A stretch of 53,294 nt of DNA from Clostridiaceae bacterium (GCA_020832135.1 JAFIFG010000059.1:1-53294), one strand, 5' to 3'. Shown: positions 35,839 to 45,106, counted from the first letter of the stretch. Made by a program: numbers and translations. Notes: a model not told the origin generated them from the letters alone.

Positions 35839-35907
35839 TATTTCAAGCACTACATCCTTGAAATAAACTCAGCTACAATTCAGTGGGAGTAAAAACTCCC
35901 CTGAATT
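35839..35907 (+). other. Two hairpins between floA and the Q-rich protein gene
   Basis: ATTTCAAG/CTTGAAAT (about 35839-35863) and a longer stem of AATTCAG/CTGAATT with GGGAGT/ACTCCC inside (35877-35907, loop AAAA). No good T-run follows the second, so partial termination or mRNA protection are both possible. Confidence 0.5.
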
Positions 35908-35941
35908 AAGTTTCGTTTTATAAAAAGGAAGTGATGATGTC

Positions 35942-36451
35942 ATGGAAAGTATTATAATATTTGTTATCTTTGCGATTGTAAGTTCGCTATTTAGCAAGGA
36001 TAAAAAGGGGAAAGGGCCTACAAAGAGAACTCCACCCCAACATCCCAGTCAAACACAACAACCACCACGGTTACAGAAAACAACTACTAGAAATGCCGGT
36101 AGATTTGGTGATCTTTTAAAGGATCTAAAAGGCGATTTTGAAGAGGTGTTTAAAGAGGGACAACAAACACAACAACAGCAACAACAGACACAACAAACTC
36201 CTTCAACACACCAACAATACAATGAATACGAAAACCAATATGGATATGTTGAAGAAGAACATATAGAGAAAACCTATGAGACTGATAAACCTAAGACCCA
36301 GGAAAAAAAGGACACAGTTAAGGGTAGTATCTATGAAGGTGAAATCGGTGGAGAAATGCATCCGGGAAAGCTTTCCTTTGATCAACAATCCCTAGTAAAG
36401 GGAATCATTATGGCGGAGGTTTTGGGAAAACCCAAGTCTATGAAAAGATAG
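35942..36451 (+). CDS. Membrane-anchored Q-rich protein with conserved short C-terminal motif
   Basis: A 169-residue protein not assignable to a known function. Residues 1-18 form a membrane segment. A basic, proline- and glutamine-rich linker follows, including a run of Q at about 80-87, then an acidic region. The protein ends with 'LVKGIIMAEVLGKPKSMKR'. This tail pattern (G-I-I-x-A/S-E-V/I-L-G-x-P) recurs, as I remember it, at the end of otherwise unrelated small membrane proteins of Firmicutes, which suggests a docking peptide. The gene is in the position of B. subtilis yqfB but does not look like it. The stop codon lies in the following terminator stem. Confidence 0.7.
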   Translation: MESIIIFVIFAIVSSLFSKDKKGKGPTKRTPPQHPSQTQQPPRLQKTTTRNAGRFGDLLKDLKGDFEEVFKEGQQTQQQQQQTQQTPSTHQQYNEYENQYGYVEEEHIEKTYETDKPKTQEKKDTVKGSIYEGEIGGEMHPGKLSFDQQSLVKGIIMAEVLGKPKSMKR

Positions 36452-36478
36452 AAGATTTTAATCTTCTATCTTTTTTTT
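36443..36478 (+). terminator. Strong terminator before yqfC
   Basis: Arms 36443-36456 and 36461-36474 pair over 14 bp with loop TTTA, followed by a T-run to 36478. It separates nfeD-floA-Q-rich from the yqfC operon. Between here and yqfC the sequence is AT-rich with no certain promoter. Confidence 0.9.
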
Positions 36479-36573
36479 AGTTTTACATACTATCACTCCT
36501 TATTTTTTTATCCAAACTGGTCTACTAAAAAACAATAAAGCATAAAAATTGAATATAAAGGGAGGTGTGCCGA

Positions 36574-36849
36574 GTGAAAAAAAACCAAGAAATCAAAAAA
36601 AGCTTAGCTGAAATTCTAGAGCTCCCTAAGGATATAGTTTTAGATATACCTAAAATTACTATGGTGGGCAATCTCCAGCTTTATATTGAAAACCATAAGG
36701 GTATTCTAGAGTACAGTAATACCCGCATTAGGATTAACACCAAAAGCGGAGTGCTGAGGGTGATAGGAAAGAATTTATTATTAAAAAGCATTGTTGTAGA
36801 AGAAATGGTCATAGTAGGTGAAATTCACCAGGTAGAATTCACTGATTAA
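36574..36849 (+). CDS. yqfC: Sporulation protein YqfC
   Basis: A 91-residue YqfC-family protein: 'LPKDIVLDIPKITMVGNLQLYIENHKG' (in part) and 'LRVIGKNLLLKSI' are typical of this beta-rich domain. In Bacillus it is made under sigma-E in the mother cell. The GTG at 36574 is chosen because GGGAGGTG ends eight bases before it; the GTG at 36565 is part of that ribosome site. Followed 12 bp later by yqfD. Confidence 0.9.
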   Translation: MKKNQEIKKSLAEILELPKDIVLDIPKITMVGNLQLYIENHKGILEYSNTRIRINTKSGVLRVIGKNLLLKSIVVEEMVIVGEIHQVEFTD

Positions 36850-36861
36850 GGAGTGGGGTAA

Positions 36862-38073
36862 TTGTTAGTATTGGCAATATGGAATTATTTCAGGGGCTAT
36901 GTTATTATAAAAATAGAAGGTTTAGCTTTAGAAAAATTTATTAATATGTGTATTGCTAGAGGCATCTATTTATGGGACATCAGAAGAATAAACTATACTA
37001 CACTAGAAGCTAAAGTAGGAATACAAGGATTTAAAATTCTAAGGAAATTAACAAGAAGAGCAGGATGCAAAGTTTATATATCTAAAAAAAATGGATACCC
37101 TTTTTGGTTCAGCAAAATGAAGAAACGTAAAATGCTTTTGATGGGGGCATTTTTTTCTTTCATTTTGTTAATGGTAATATCAAGCTTTGTTTTTAAAGTA
37201 GATATTGTAGGTAATGAAATGGTTTCAGACGAAGAAATCATTACAATTTTAGAAGATTCCGGATTAAGGCCTGGTAGTAACAGATATTTTATAAACATAA
37301 GAGAAATTGAAAATAACCTATTAGTACAAATACATGAATTAGCATGGGTAGGTATAGAGTTAAAAGGTATCAATGCTAAAGTAGAGATAGTAGAAAAAAC
37401 TCCATCTCCTCAGAGAATCAGTAAAGATATTCCCTGTGATGTAGTAGCTAGAAAAGAGGGGGTTATTGAACGGGTAATTGCACGAAATGGAGATGCCTTA
37501 GTAGAAAAAGGTGATATTGTCTCAGAGGGAGATCTTTTGATTACGGGAATAATAGAGAGACCCAAAATGGAAACTCCTCTGTATGTTCATGCTTATGGAG
37601 AGGTATATGCAAGGACCTACTATGAACATAATAAATCTATGGACTTAGTTAAGGTTCATAAAGAAAAAACAGGTGAAATGTTCACAAGAACAATTGTTAA
37701 GATTGGAGATATGGAAATTGCCTTAAGTCGTGGGGATCATCCCTATGAAGTGTATATATTGGAAAAAACATCAAAAAAGCCGATTCAATGGAGGAATAAA
37801 GGTTTGCCCGTCGAAATTATTACAGAAGAATATTATCAAGCAATAGAAAGAGAAGAAGAATTAGACTTAGAAAAAACAAAGGGAATGCTACATGAGGAAA
37901 TGCTAGAGGAGATATTACAACAAATCCCAAAGGATTTAGAAATATCAAATTCTAAAACTAGCTTTCTTGTGAAGGGAAATTTACTAAAGGGTAATGTGAT
38001 TATTGAAGTTGTGGAGGATATTGCACAGCAAAAACAACTACAGGTTGAGAAACTACAGTTTGAGGAGGATTAG
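36862..38073 (+). CDS. yqfD: Sporulation protein YqfD
   Basis: A 403-residue membrane protein of the YqfD family. Residues 1-85 form an N-terminal cytoplasmic domain ('GLALEKFINMCIARGIYLWDI'). One TM segment follows (about 92-112), then a POTRA-like outside domain ('VDIVGNEMVSDEEIITILEDSG') as in FtsQ/DivIB-type proteins, and a long extracytoplasmic part. Sigma-E dependent sporulation gene in Bacillus. TTG start at 36862. It ends 3 bp before phoH. Confidence 0.92.
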   Translation: MLVLAIWNYFRGYVIIKIEGLALEKFINMCIARGIYLWDIRRINYTTLEAKVGIQGFKILRKLTRRAGCKVYISKKNGYPFWFSKMKKRKMLLMGAFFSFILLMVISSFVFKVDIVGNEMVSDEEIITILEDSGLRPGSNRYFINIREIENNLLVQIHELAWVGIELKGINAKVEIVEKTPSPQRISKDIPCDVVARKEGVIERVIARNGDALVEKGDIVSEGDLLITGIIERPKMETPLYVHAYGEVYARTYYEHNKSMDLVKVHKEKTGEMFTRTIVKIGDMEIALSRGDHPYEVYILEKTSKKPIQWRNKGLPVEIITEEYYQAIEREEELDLEKTKGMLHEEMLEEILQQIPKDLEISNSKTSFLVKGNLLKGNVIIEVVEDIAQQKQLQVEKLQFEED

Positions 38074-38076
38074 CTT

Positions 38077-39060
38077 TTGGAAAACTTACATCAAAGAAGA
38101 ATAACAATAGAAGATATGGATTTTGCTAGAGAGCTTTTTGGCAAATTTGATGAAAATATTAAATTAATAAAAAAACATTTTAAAATTGATGTTATAGCTA
38201 GGCAAGAGGAGATTGTTTTAGTAGGAGAGGAAAAAAATTTAGCATTAGGTGAAAAATTAATTACAGAGTTGGCTAATATCAAAAATAAAGAAGGTGCTTT
38301 AACAAAGCAAAAAGTGACCTACACTATTAATATGATTCTAGAGGGTAACGGGGACAAAATAAAGGATTTAATGGGGGATGCCCTTATTATCACAGCTAAG
38401 GGTAAACCCATTAAACCCAAAACCCTAGGACAAAAGAATTATTTAGAAGCTATTGAAAAAAGTGACCTAACCTTCGGTGTTGGTCCTGCTGGTACAGGAA
38501 AAACCTATTTAGCTGTAGCGATGGCAGTAAAGGCCTTTAGAAACGAAGAGGTTAATAAAATTATTTTAACAAGACCTGCTGTTGAGGCAGGGGAAAGTTT
38601 AGGTTTTTTACCGGGGGATTTAAAGGATAAGGTGGATCCTTATTTAAGACCATTGTATGATGGGCTATTTGATATATTAGGAGCTGAAAAGTTTCAAAAA
38701 TATATGGAAAGAGGTCTTATAGAGGTGGCACCCTTAGCTTATATGAGGGGAAGAACCCTGGACAATTCCTTTATTATATTAGATGAAGCCCAAAACACCA
38801 CAAAGGAACAGATGAAAATGTTTTTAACCAGATTAGGGTTTGGGTCAAAGGCCGTTGTAACAGGAGATATTACCCAAATAGATTTACCTGGTGGAAAATA
38901 TTCTGGTTTAAAACATGCAGTATCAGTATTAAGTGATATAAAGGAGATAGGTATCACCTATTTAACCGATAAGGACGTTGTTAGACATCACTTAGTTCAG
39001 AAAATTATACAGGCTTATGATGTAGCAGAAAATAAAAAAGAAAATAAAACCAAAAGATAA
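38077..39060 (+). CDS. phoH: PhoH-like ATPase
   Basis: A 327-residue cytoplasmic PhoH-family P-loop ATPase. An N-terminal KH-like part (about 1-115) precedes the ATPase with Walker A GPAGTGKTY (about 138), 'TRPAVEAGESLGFLPGDL' and Walker B 'FIILDEAQNTT'. Believed to act in RNA metabolism, consistent with the neighbouring ybeY. TTG start at 38077 with TGAGGAGG overlapping the yqfD stop. Confidence 0.94.
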   Translation: MENLHQRRITIEDMDFARELFGKFDENIKLIKKHFKIDVIARQEEIVLVGEEKNLALGEKLITELANIKNKEGALTKQKVTYTINMILEGNGDKIKDLMGDALIITAKGKPIKPKTLGQKNYLEAIEKSDLTFGVGPAGTGKTYLAVAMAVKAFRNEEVNKIILTRPAVEAGESLGFLPGDLKDKVDPYLRPLYDGLFDILGAEKFQKYMERGLIEVAPLAYMRGRTLDNSFIILDEAQNTTKEQMKMFLTRLGFGSKAVVTGDITQIDLPGGKYSGLKHAVSVLSDIKEIGITYLTDKDVVRHHLVQKIIQAYDVAENKKENKTKR

Positions 39061-39094
39061 AAGATTTTTTAAAAAAATCTTAGGAGGAAAAATT

Positions 39095-41212
39095 ATGGGG
39101 AAGTTTAAAAAGCTAATAGACAAGCCCGCTAAGAAGTTGTCAACCTATATGGCAGGAAAGAAAAAATTACAACATATTCTGCTTGCTATTGTTTTTTTTG
39201 TAACTGTTTTTTCTTTTTTAGCAGTAAGTTTAAAGCCAGAACAATTTGATGTAGTCATAGGTCAAAAGGCTCCGGCGGATATTTATTCACCTAAGGATAT
39301 TGAAGATAGGTGGGAAACCGAAAGAAATAAGGATTTGGCTCTAGAGTCGGTAGAACTGGTATATAACTTTGATACAAGTGTTCATGTGCAAGTCAAACGA
39401 GATATTACTAACTTCTTTGATTTGGTCTATGAAATAAGGCAGGATGAAGAAATAGAGTCTTTAGAAGAAAAACAGGCTATCTTAGAGGAAGGGAATACAC
39501 TAAACCTCAATAATGAGAAGTTATATACAGCATTAGAGGCTCCGAAGGAAAAACTAGAGTTATTAGAAACCTATATTTATGAGATCGCAGCTCAAAGTAT
39601 GAATGCTGGGTTAAAGGTAGAAGATTTGCAAAAAGAAAAACAAAGTATAAAAGAAAGTATTTTAAACTTTGATGATTTTGATGATTCTTTGAAGGAGTTG
39701 GCTGTAGCCAGTATACATGCCAGCATAAGACCCAATATGTTCTTTGATATTGAAGCCACAGAAAAACATAGACAGGAAACCATTCGAAGTGTTGAACGAG
39801 TAATGATTCGAAAGGGAGACCTTCTATTAAAAGAAGGAGATATCGTTAACTACGATGATATGGAGCTACTAAGAGAACTGGGTGTGGTAACAGAGGATGG
39901 AAGAGTCGATATCATGCTTTATCTTGGTATAGCCGCCATTGTATTGGTTGTTGAGATACTACTGATAGCATATATCTACGTTTTCAACAAAGATATCTTC
40001 CAGCAAACAGATAAGCTCTTTATGATCTATATTATTATGATGGCAATTCTGATTATGTCTAAGGCGATAGCTGGCATATCTATCTACTTGATGCCGGTGG
40101 CGGCCTCCGCCATGCTGCTATCTATATTAATAGAACCGAGGCTGGCTCTATTAATTAATCTTTGCTTAACCATATTAATTAGTATCATAACAGGCCAGGA
40201 TATTATTTTTATCGTAATGTCCATCATGGGAGGGACTGTTGGAGTATTTAGTATGGTTAATACACAACAAAGAACCAATATTTTCGTTTCTGGTTTTGTA
40301 GTAAGTCTTGTAAATATTGCTGCTATCATAGGTATAGGCTTCATCAACAGTAACGAAGCAATAAAGGTGCTAACCTATGGGTTTTACGGTGTGATAAATG
40401 GAGTATTTTGTGCCATTTTAACTGTAGGAACATTACCACTGTGGGAATATATGTTTAACATCATAACACCACTAAAGCTAGTGGAGTTGTTTAACCCTAA
40501 TCAACCTCTGTTGAAAAAACTATTAATAGAGGCACCGGGCACTTATCACCATAGTATTATTGTTGGCAATTTAAGTGAGTCCGCCGCTGATGCAGTAGGG
40601 GCTAATCCTTTATTAGCAAGGGTTGGAGCGTTCTATCATGATATAGGAAAAATTAAAAGACCTTACTTTTTTAAAGAGAATCAATTGTCAGCAGAAAATC
40701 CTCATGATAAGCTAAATCCCTCCTTAAGTAGCTTAATTATTACAGGGCACGTTAAGGATGGTATGGAATTGGCGAAAAAATACAAACTACCAAGTGAGAT
40801 TAGTGATTTTATAGAGCAGCATCATGGGAATACACTGGTGGCGTATTTTTATCATAAAGCTAAAACTGGTGAACATGGTGATAGTGTGGATGAACAAAGC
40901 TTTAGGTACAATGGACCAAAACCTAAGACAAAGGAAATTGCTATTGTTATGTTGGCGGATTCAGTAGAGGCAGCAGTAAGAAGTATGTCTAGCCCCTCTA
41001 AGGATAAGATCGAAAAGCTTATAGATAAAATTATAGAGGATAAATTAGCAGACGGTCAATTAGACCAATGTGATATTACCCTAAAGGAATTAAATATTAT
41101 TAAAAAGACCTTTGTAAAGATTATTTTAGGTATTTTCCATGAAAGAATAGAATATCCAGAGCAAGCTATAAAAGAATTGAAGGGAAGAAAACCATATGGA
41201 GCTAGTAATTGA
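39095..41212 (+). CDS. pgpH: Cyclic-di-AMP phosphodiesterase PgpH (7TM-HD)
   Basis: A 705-residue membrane HD-domain protein. N-terminal TM (about 28-46), large outside 7TMR-HDED domain (about 50-265), seven membrane segments (about 275-460), then a cytoplasmic HD domain with 'PGTYHHSIIVGNLSE', 'FYHDIGK' and 'LADSVEAAVRS'. PgpH hydrolyses c-di-AMP to 5'-pApA in Listeria, so it should control potassium/osmotic signalling. Position phoH-pgpH-ybeY is conserved. Overlaps ybeY by 17 bp. Confidence 0.93.
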   Translation: MGKFKKLIDKPAKKLSTYMAGKKKLQHILLAIVFFVTVFSFLAVSLKPEQFDVVIGQKAPADIYSPKDIEDRWETERNKDLALESVELVYNFDTSVHVQVKRDITNFFDLVYEIRQDEEIESLEEKQAILEEGNTLNLNNEKLYTALEAPKEKLELLETYIYEIAAQSMNAGLKVEDLQKEKQSIKESILNFDDFDDSLKELAVASIHASIRPNMFFDIEATEKHRQETIRSVERVMIRKGDLLLKEGDIVNYDDMELLRELGVVTEDGRVDIMLYLGIAAIVLVVEILLIAYIYVFNKDIFQQTDKLFMIYIIMMAILIMSKAIAGISIYLMPVAASAMLLSILIEPRLALLINLCLTILISIITGQDIIFIVMSIMGGTVGVFSMVNTQQRTNIFVSGFVVSLVNIAAIIGIGFINSNEAIKVLTYGFYGVINGVFCAILTVGTLPLWEYMFNIITPLKLVELFNPNQPLLKKLLIEAPGTYHHSIIVGNLSESAADAVGANPLLARVGAFYHDIGKIKRPYFFKENQLSAENPHDKLNPSLSSLIITGHVKDGMELAKKYKLPSEISDFIEQHHGNTLVAYFYHKAKTGEHGDSVDEQSFRYNGPKPKTKEIAIVMLADSVEAAVRSMSSPSKDKIEKLIDKIIEDKLADGQLDQCDITLKELNIIKKTFVKIILGIFHERIEYPEQAIKELKGRKPYGASN

Positions 41213-41651
41213 TAATAGACAAGAAATCATGAGTATAGAAGAAGACTTAATAAAAATCTTAGAAAAAGTGGTGGCAGCATCCCTTAAGGAGGAAGGCTGG
41301 GATGAAGACTATGAAGTAAGTCTGTCCCTAGTAAATAACCAGGAGATACAAGGGCTTAATAGAACCTACAGAGGCAAGGACTATGCCACCGATGTATTAT
41401 CCTTCCCTTTAGTGGACGATGATACTCCAATAATAGAGGAAAAAATCTTGGGGGATATTGTTATATCTGTAGAAAAAGCAATAGAACAGGCTGAGGAATA
41501 TAATCATTCCTTCCAACGGGAGATGGCCTTCTTAACTGCCCACAGTATGTTCCACCTGATGGGTTATGATCATATGACGGAAGAGGACGAAATAGAAATG
41601 AGGAAAAAAGAAGAGGCTGTTCTTAATAGTCTAGGCATAACAAGAAAATAA
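41196..41651 (+). CDS. ybeY: Endoribonuclease YbeY
   Basis: A 151-residue metal-dependent single-strand endoribonuclease for 16S rRNA 3'-end maturation and ribosome quality control. The zinc motif HSMFHLMGYDH (H-x3-H-x5-H) is at about residues 115-125, and 'RTYRGKDYATDVLSFP' is typical. Start at ATG 41196, inside the end of pgpH, after AAGGGAAG. Confidence 0.95.
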   Translation: MELVIDNRQEIMSIEEDLIKILEKVVAASLKEEGWDEDYEVSLSLVNNQEIQGLNRTYRGKDYATDVLSFPLVDDDTPIIEEKILGDIVISVEKAIEQAEEYNHSFQREMAFLTAHSMFHLMGYDHMTEEDEIEMRKKEEAVLNSLGITRK

Positions 41652-41667
41652 ATGGGGTAGTTAGTCT

Positions 41668-42366
41668 ATGAAGATGAGAAAACTAATTGAAAGCTTTAAT
41701 TATGCATTTGAGGGCATTATCTATGCCCTCAAAACCCAAAGAAATATGAAGATTCATTTTAGTGTGGCTATAGTGGTTTTAACATTAAGTCTTTTTTTTG
41801 ACTTAAGCAGAACAGAGATTTTAATTTTATTTTTAACCATTTCCATGGTTATTATGGCGGAGATGATTAATACATCCATCGAATCTGCTATTGATCTTAT
41901 TACAGATAAGTACCATATATTTGCCAAGATAGCTAAAAATGTAGCTGCAGGGGCAGTTTTAATAGCAGCCATTAACTCTATCATGGTGGCATATTTAATT
42001 TTTTTTCATAGAATTAATCCCTATACACATATTGTATTATATCGAGTAAAACAATCGCCAATACATATTACATTCATTGTATTGATTATTGTAATTTTCA
42101 CCACTATTGCTCTAAAGGCATACTTTGGAAGAGGTACAGCCCTCAGAGGTGGGATGCCCAGTGGACATGGTGCCATTGCTTTTTCAATGGCTACAGCCAT
42201 GACATTTATTTCAGAGAATGTATTCATTGCTACATTATCACTATTAATGGCACTACTGGTATGCCAAAGTCGAATAGAAGGTAAAATACATACTTTTGCT
42301 GAAGTAGTAGTAGGTGGAATTCTGGGTACAATTATAACAATTATATTTTTTCAACTGGCGGGATAA
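41668..42366 (+). CDS. DgkA-type lipid kinase fused to a PAP2-type phosphatase
   Basis: A 232-residue membrane protein with two domains. Residues 1-115 are a prokaryotic diacylglycerol/undecaprenol kinase ('FNYAFEGIIYALKTQRNMKIH', 'AEMINTSIESAID', 'AKNVAAGAVL'). Residues 130-232 resemble a PAP2 phosphatase: PSGHG (164-168) and SR-x5-H (201-208). Two positions vary: the first motif is K150-R160-G instead of K-R-P, and the usual Asp after the last His is Glu212. In Firmicutes DgkA homologues phosphorylate undecaprenol, and PAP2 enzymes dephosphorylate undecaprenyl diphosphate, so one chain could carry two lipid-carrier steps. It lies where Bacillus has dgkA, between ybeY and cdd/era. Confidence 0.85.
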   Translation: MKMRKLIESFNYAFEGIIYALKTQRNMKIHFSVAIVVLTLSLFFDLSRTEILILFLTISMVIMAEMINTSIESAIDLITDKYHIFAKIAKNVAAGAVLIAAINSIMVAYLIFFHRINPYTHIVLYRVKQSPIHITFIVLIIVIFTTIALKAYFGRGTALRGGMPSGHGAIAFSMATAMTFISENVFIATLSLLMALLVCQSRIEGKIHTFAEVVVGGILGTIITIIFFQLAG

Positions 42367-42403
42367 AATGGGACTTAAGCTAAATAGCAAAGGGGAGGAA
42401 AAA

Positions 42404-43480
42404 ATGAACTATAAAAAAACAGCTATAATTACACTACTTATCAGCATGATGTTGGTGAGCTTAGGATGTAGCAGAAGTAGCGATGTGATAGAAGAAGAGG
42501 AAACTACTGTTATAACCATCGAAGAGGAAGAAGAAGCTGAAGAGTCCTATGAAGGAATGGCCATCAATCCCCTAACAGGACTATGGATTGATGAAGAGGC
42601 TGCCGCTAGAAGACCAGTGGCGATTATGATCAACAACCTCAGAGTAGCCCACCCTCAAAGTGGTATATCCCAAGCAGATGTTTTGTATGAGACATTGGCG
42701 GAGGGGAATATAACTAGGCTAGTAGGGGTATTCCAAGATTTTGATGCAGAAAAAATAGGTCCCTATAGAAGTGCAAGACATTATTATTTAAACTTTGCCT
42801 TTGACCATGATGCCATCTTTGTACACCATGGAGGTAGTCCACAAGCATTTCAAGCAATAAGAGAGCTACAACCTGCAAGTTTAAATACCCTAGGTCATTT
42901 AGAGACCATTATGTCCTGGAGAGATCCAGAGAGAAGACGTCAGAGGGGAATGTATGAACACAGTTTATACACCAATGCTGAGGGTATTATGAAGGGCTGG
43001 GAAACAGCAGGCTATCGAGTAGAACGAAGAGAAGGCTTTGAATCAATGTTTACCTTTAGCCAAGAAGAATGGACTCCTGTTGGAGAAAAAGCAGAAGCTG
43101 TTACGGCACCTTTTTCACCAACCTATATAGCTAAATTTCATTATGATACAGCTACAGGCCTATACAAAAGATATCAGTTTGACCAACCCCATATAGATGA
43201 GCTAAATAATCAACAACTTACCTTCAAAAATGTTATTGTACAATATACAGATATTAAGGCAATACCAGGAGATACAGAAGGTAGAAGAGATGTAAAATTG
43301 ATAGCAAGTGGGGAAGGTGTATACATAACCAACGGTATAGCTATACCCATCACATGGAGTAAAGCTGACCACAAAACCCCCACTATATACAAAGATAACC
43401 AAGGCAATATATTGAAATTAAATAGAGGTAAAACCTGGATTGGTGTCTTTCCTAACAATAGATCTATTGAAGTGGAATAA
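42404..43480 (+). CDS. YerB-like DUF3048 lipoprotein
   Basis: A 358-residue lipoprotein. The signal ends in 'MLVSLGC', an acidic linker follows, then the two DUF3048 (YerB) domains: 'NPLTGLWIDEEAAARRPVAIM', 'HPQSGISQADVLYETLAEG', 'GPYRSARHYYL', and near the end 'GVYITNGIAIPITWSK'. The function of the family is unknown; the domain is thought to be related to L,D-transpeptidase-associated or cell-surface proteins, but I cannot confirm that. Start at ATG 42404 after GGGGAGG; the upstream ATG at 42368 lacks a ribosome site. Confidence 0.85.
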   Translation: MNYKKTAIITLLISMMLVSLGCSRSSDVIEEEETTVITIEEEEEAEESYEGMAINPLTGLWIDEEAAARRPVAIMINNLRVAHPQSGISQADVLYETLAEGNITRLVGVFQDFDAEKIGPYRSARHYYLNFAFDHDAIFVHHGGSPQAFQAIRELQPASLNTLGHLETIMSWRDPERRRQRGMYEHSLYTNAEGIMKGWETAGYRVERREGFESMFTFSQEEWTPVGEKAEAVTAPFSPTYIAKFHYDTATGLYKRYQFDQPHIDELNNQQLTFKNVIVQYTDIKAIPGDTEGRRDVKLIASGEGVYITNGIAIPITWSKADHKTPTIYKDNQGNILKLNRGKTWIGVFPNNRSIEVE

Positions 43481-43540
43481 CGCCAGTAATAAAACTGAAT
43501 GTAATCAAACTGTTTAAAGTAATGAATAGGAGGGAAAATA

Positions 43541-43936
43541 ATGGAGTATAAAGATCTTATTAAAAAAGCTAGAGAAGCACAAAAAAAAGCATATGTTCCC
43601 TATTCAAACTTTCCTGTAGGAGCAGCACTATTAACGAAGTCAGACAAGGTATACACAGGCTGCAATATTGAATGTGCCTCCTATGGCGGAACCAACTGTG
43701 CAGAGAGAACCGCCATTTTTAAAGCGGTATCCGAGGGAGACAAAGATATAGAGGCTATTGCAGTTGTAGGAGTGCAGGAAGAATATACTTTTCCCTGTGG
43801 CATTTGTAGGCAAGTTATAGTAGAGTATGGTAAGGATATAAAACTTATTATTGGAAAAAATGAAAATGAATACAAAGTGTTTACGATAGATGAACTTTTA
43901 CCCCATTCATTTTCTCCAGAGGATTTACTTGAATAA
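43541..43936 (+). CDS. cdd: Cytidine deaminase
   Basis: A 131-residue zinc enzyme converting cytidine and deoxycytidine to uridine forms in pyrimidine salvage. Substrate motif 'YSNFPVGAALL', zinc Cys and catalytic Glu in 'GTNCAERTAIF', and the second zinc pair in 'PCGICRQ' are all present. Standard homotetramer length. The ATG follows AGGAGGG. cdd-era order is the same as in Bacillus. Confidence 0.96.
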   Translation: MEYKDLIKKAREAQKKAYVPYSNFPVGAALLTKSDKVYTGCNIECASYGGTNCAERTAIFKAVSEGDKDIEAIAVVGVQEEYTFPCGICRQVIVEYGKDIKLIIGKNENEYKVFTIDELLPHSFSPEDLLE

Positions 43937-43956
43937 AAAAATGAGGAGTTGTAAGA

Positions 43957-44844
43957 ATGAAATTTAAATCAGGATTTGTAACAATTATTGGTAGACCAAA
44001 TGTAGGAAAATCTACTCTAATGAATGAAGTCATTGGTGAAAAAATCGCTATTATGTCGGATAAGCCCCAAACCACCAGAAATAAAATTCAAAGTGTATAT
44101 AGTGAAAAGGATTTTCAAATTATTTTTATCGATACACCGGGTATGCATAAACCTAAGCATAAGCTAGGAGAATATATGGTAAGATCTGCCCGTGAGACTT
44201 TACAAGAGGTGGATGCTATCTTATTTGTAGTAGACGATAGTCCCAGCATAGGACCTGGGGATGAATTTATTATGGAGCAATTAGAGCATGTGAATACCCC
44301 GGTTATATTAGTAATCAACAAAATAGATAAAATGAACCAAGAAAGCTTTAATAAGCTATACGAACTCTATAAAGATAAAGGCTTATTCGCTGACATCGTA
44401 GGCATTTCAGCCTTAGAAGGGGCCAACCTACAGGTGCTGATAAATAAAGTCTTAGACCATATACCAGAGGGGCCTCAGTACTTCCCATCTGATATGATTA
44501 CCGACCAACCAGAAAGAATGATTGTGGCGGAAATCATTAGAGAAAAAGTACTGCATTACATACATGAAGAGGTGCCCCATGGTGTAGCAGTAGAGGTGTC
44601 CATGATGAAAAGCCGTGAAAAAGGTGATATTGTAGATATTCAAGCAACTATATACTGTGAGAAAAAATCCCATAAAGGGATTATTATTGGAAAACAGGGT
44701 AGAAAATTAAAGGGCATTGGAAAAAGTGCTAGATTAGATATAGAAAAACTATTAGGCTCTAAAGTATATTTAGAAATGTGGGTCAAGATAAAAGAAGATT
44801 GGAGAAATAGTCAAAACATACTAAAAACCTTGGGATACGAATAA
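43957..44844 (+). CDS. era: GTPase Era
   Basis: Essential GTPase in 30S assembly, binding the 3' end of 16S rRNA. 295 residues. G motifs: GRPNVGKST, 'KPQTTR' (G2), DTPGMH (G3), NKIDK (G4) and SAL (G5). The C-terminal KH domain has 'IIIGKQGRKLKGIGKSAR'. GAGGAG ribosome site, 20 bp after cdd. Confidence 0.97.
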   Translation: MKFKSGFVTIIGRPNVGKSTLMNEVIGEKIAIMSDKPQTTRNKIQSVYSEKDFQIIFIDTPGMHKPKHKLGEYMVRSARETLQEVDAILFVVDDSPSIGPGDEFIMEQLEHVNTPVILVINKIDKMNQESFNKLYELYKDKGLFADIVGISALEGANLQVLINKVLDHIPEGPQYFPSDMITDQPERMIVAEIIREKVLHYIHEEVPHGVAVEVSMMKSREKGDIVDIQATIYCEKKSHKGIIIGKQGRKLKGIGKSARLDIEKLLGSKVYLEMWVKIKEDWRNSQNILKTLGYE

Positions 44845-44947
44845 AATAAAATTTAAATAAGCAATTACAAAAATTTTCAATGTATAGAAGTCCTCATAAG
44901 TAGAAAAATAATAGTATGAAAAATACTTATAAGAGAGGGGACTTATT

Positions 44948-45106
44948 ATGCTAGAGAAAAAAATGTGGGATATATTTAAAAACACAGGGGATATACAAGC
45001 ATATCTATACTGTAAACAATACGATGAAATTAAGGAAAATAAAGAAGACCATGAAATACTCTTAGCTTTAGAAACAACAGAGAGTAGCAAGGTAAATTCT
45101 ATATAA
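44948..45106 (+). CDS. yqzL: YqzL-family small protein
   Basis: A 52-residue protein beginning MLEKKMWDIFKNTGDIQAYL. The 'W-x-x-F-x-x-T-G-x-I-x-A-Y-L' pattern matches the YqzL family, whose gene lies between era and recO in Bacillus, exactly as here. Function unknown. The ATG at 44948 follows GAGGGG, and the gene ends 24 bp before recO. An inverted repeat (ATAAGTA/TACTTAT) lies just upstream. Confidence 0.85.
   Translation: MLEKKMWDIFKNTGDIQAYLYCKQYDEIKENKEDHEILLALETTESSKVNSI

Noticed and set aside
36180-36205. CAA/CAG-rich tract as a tandem repeat or CRISPR-like array
   Set aside because: It is only a glutamine-rich coding tract with irregular units; no repeat-spacer pattern exists here or anywhere in the window.
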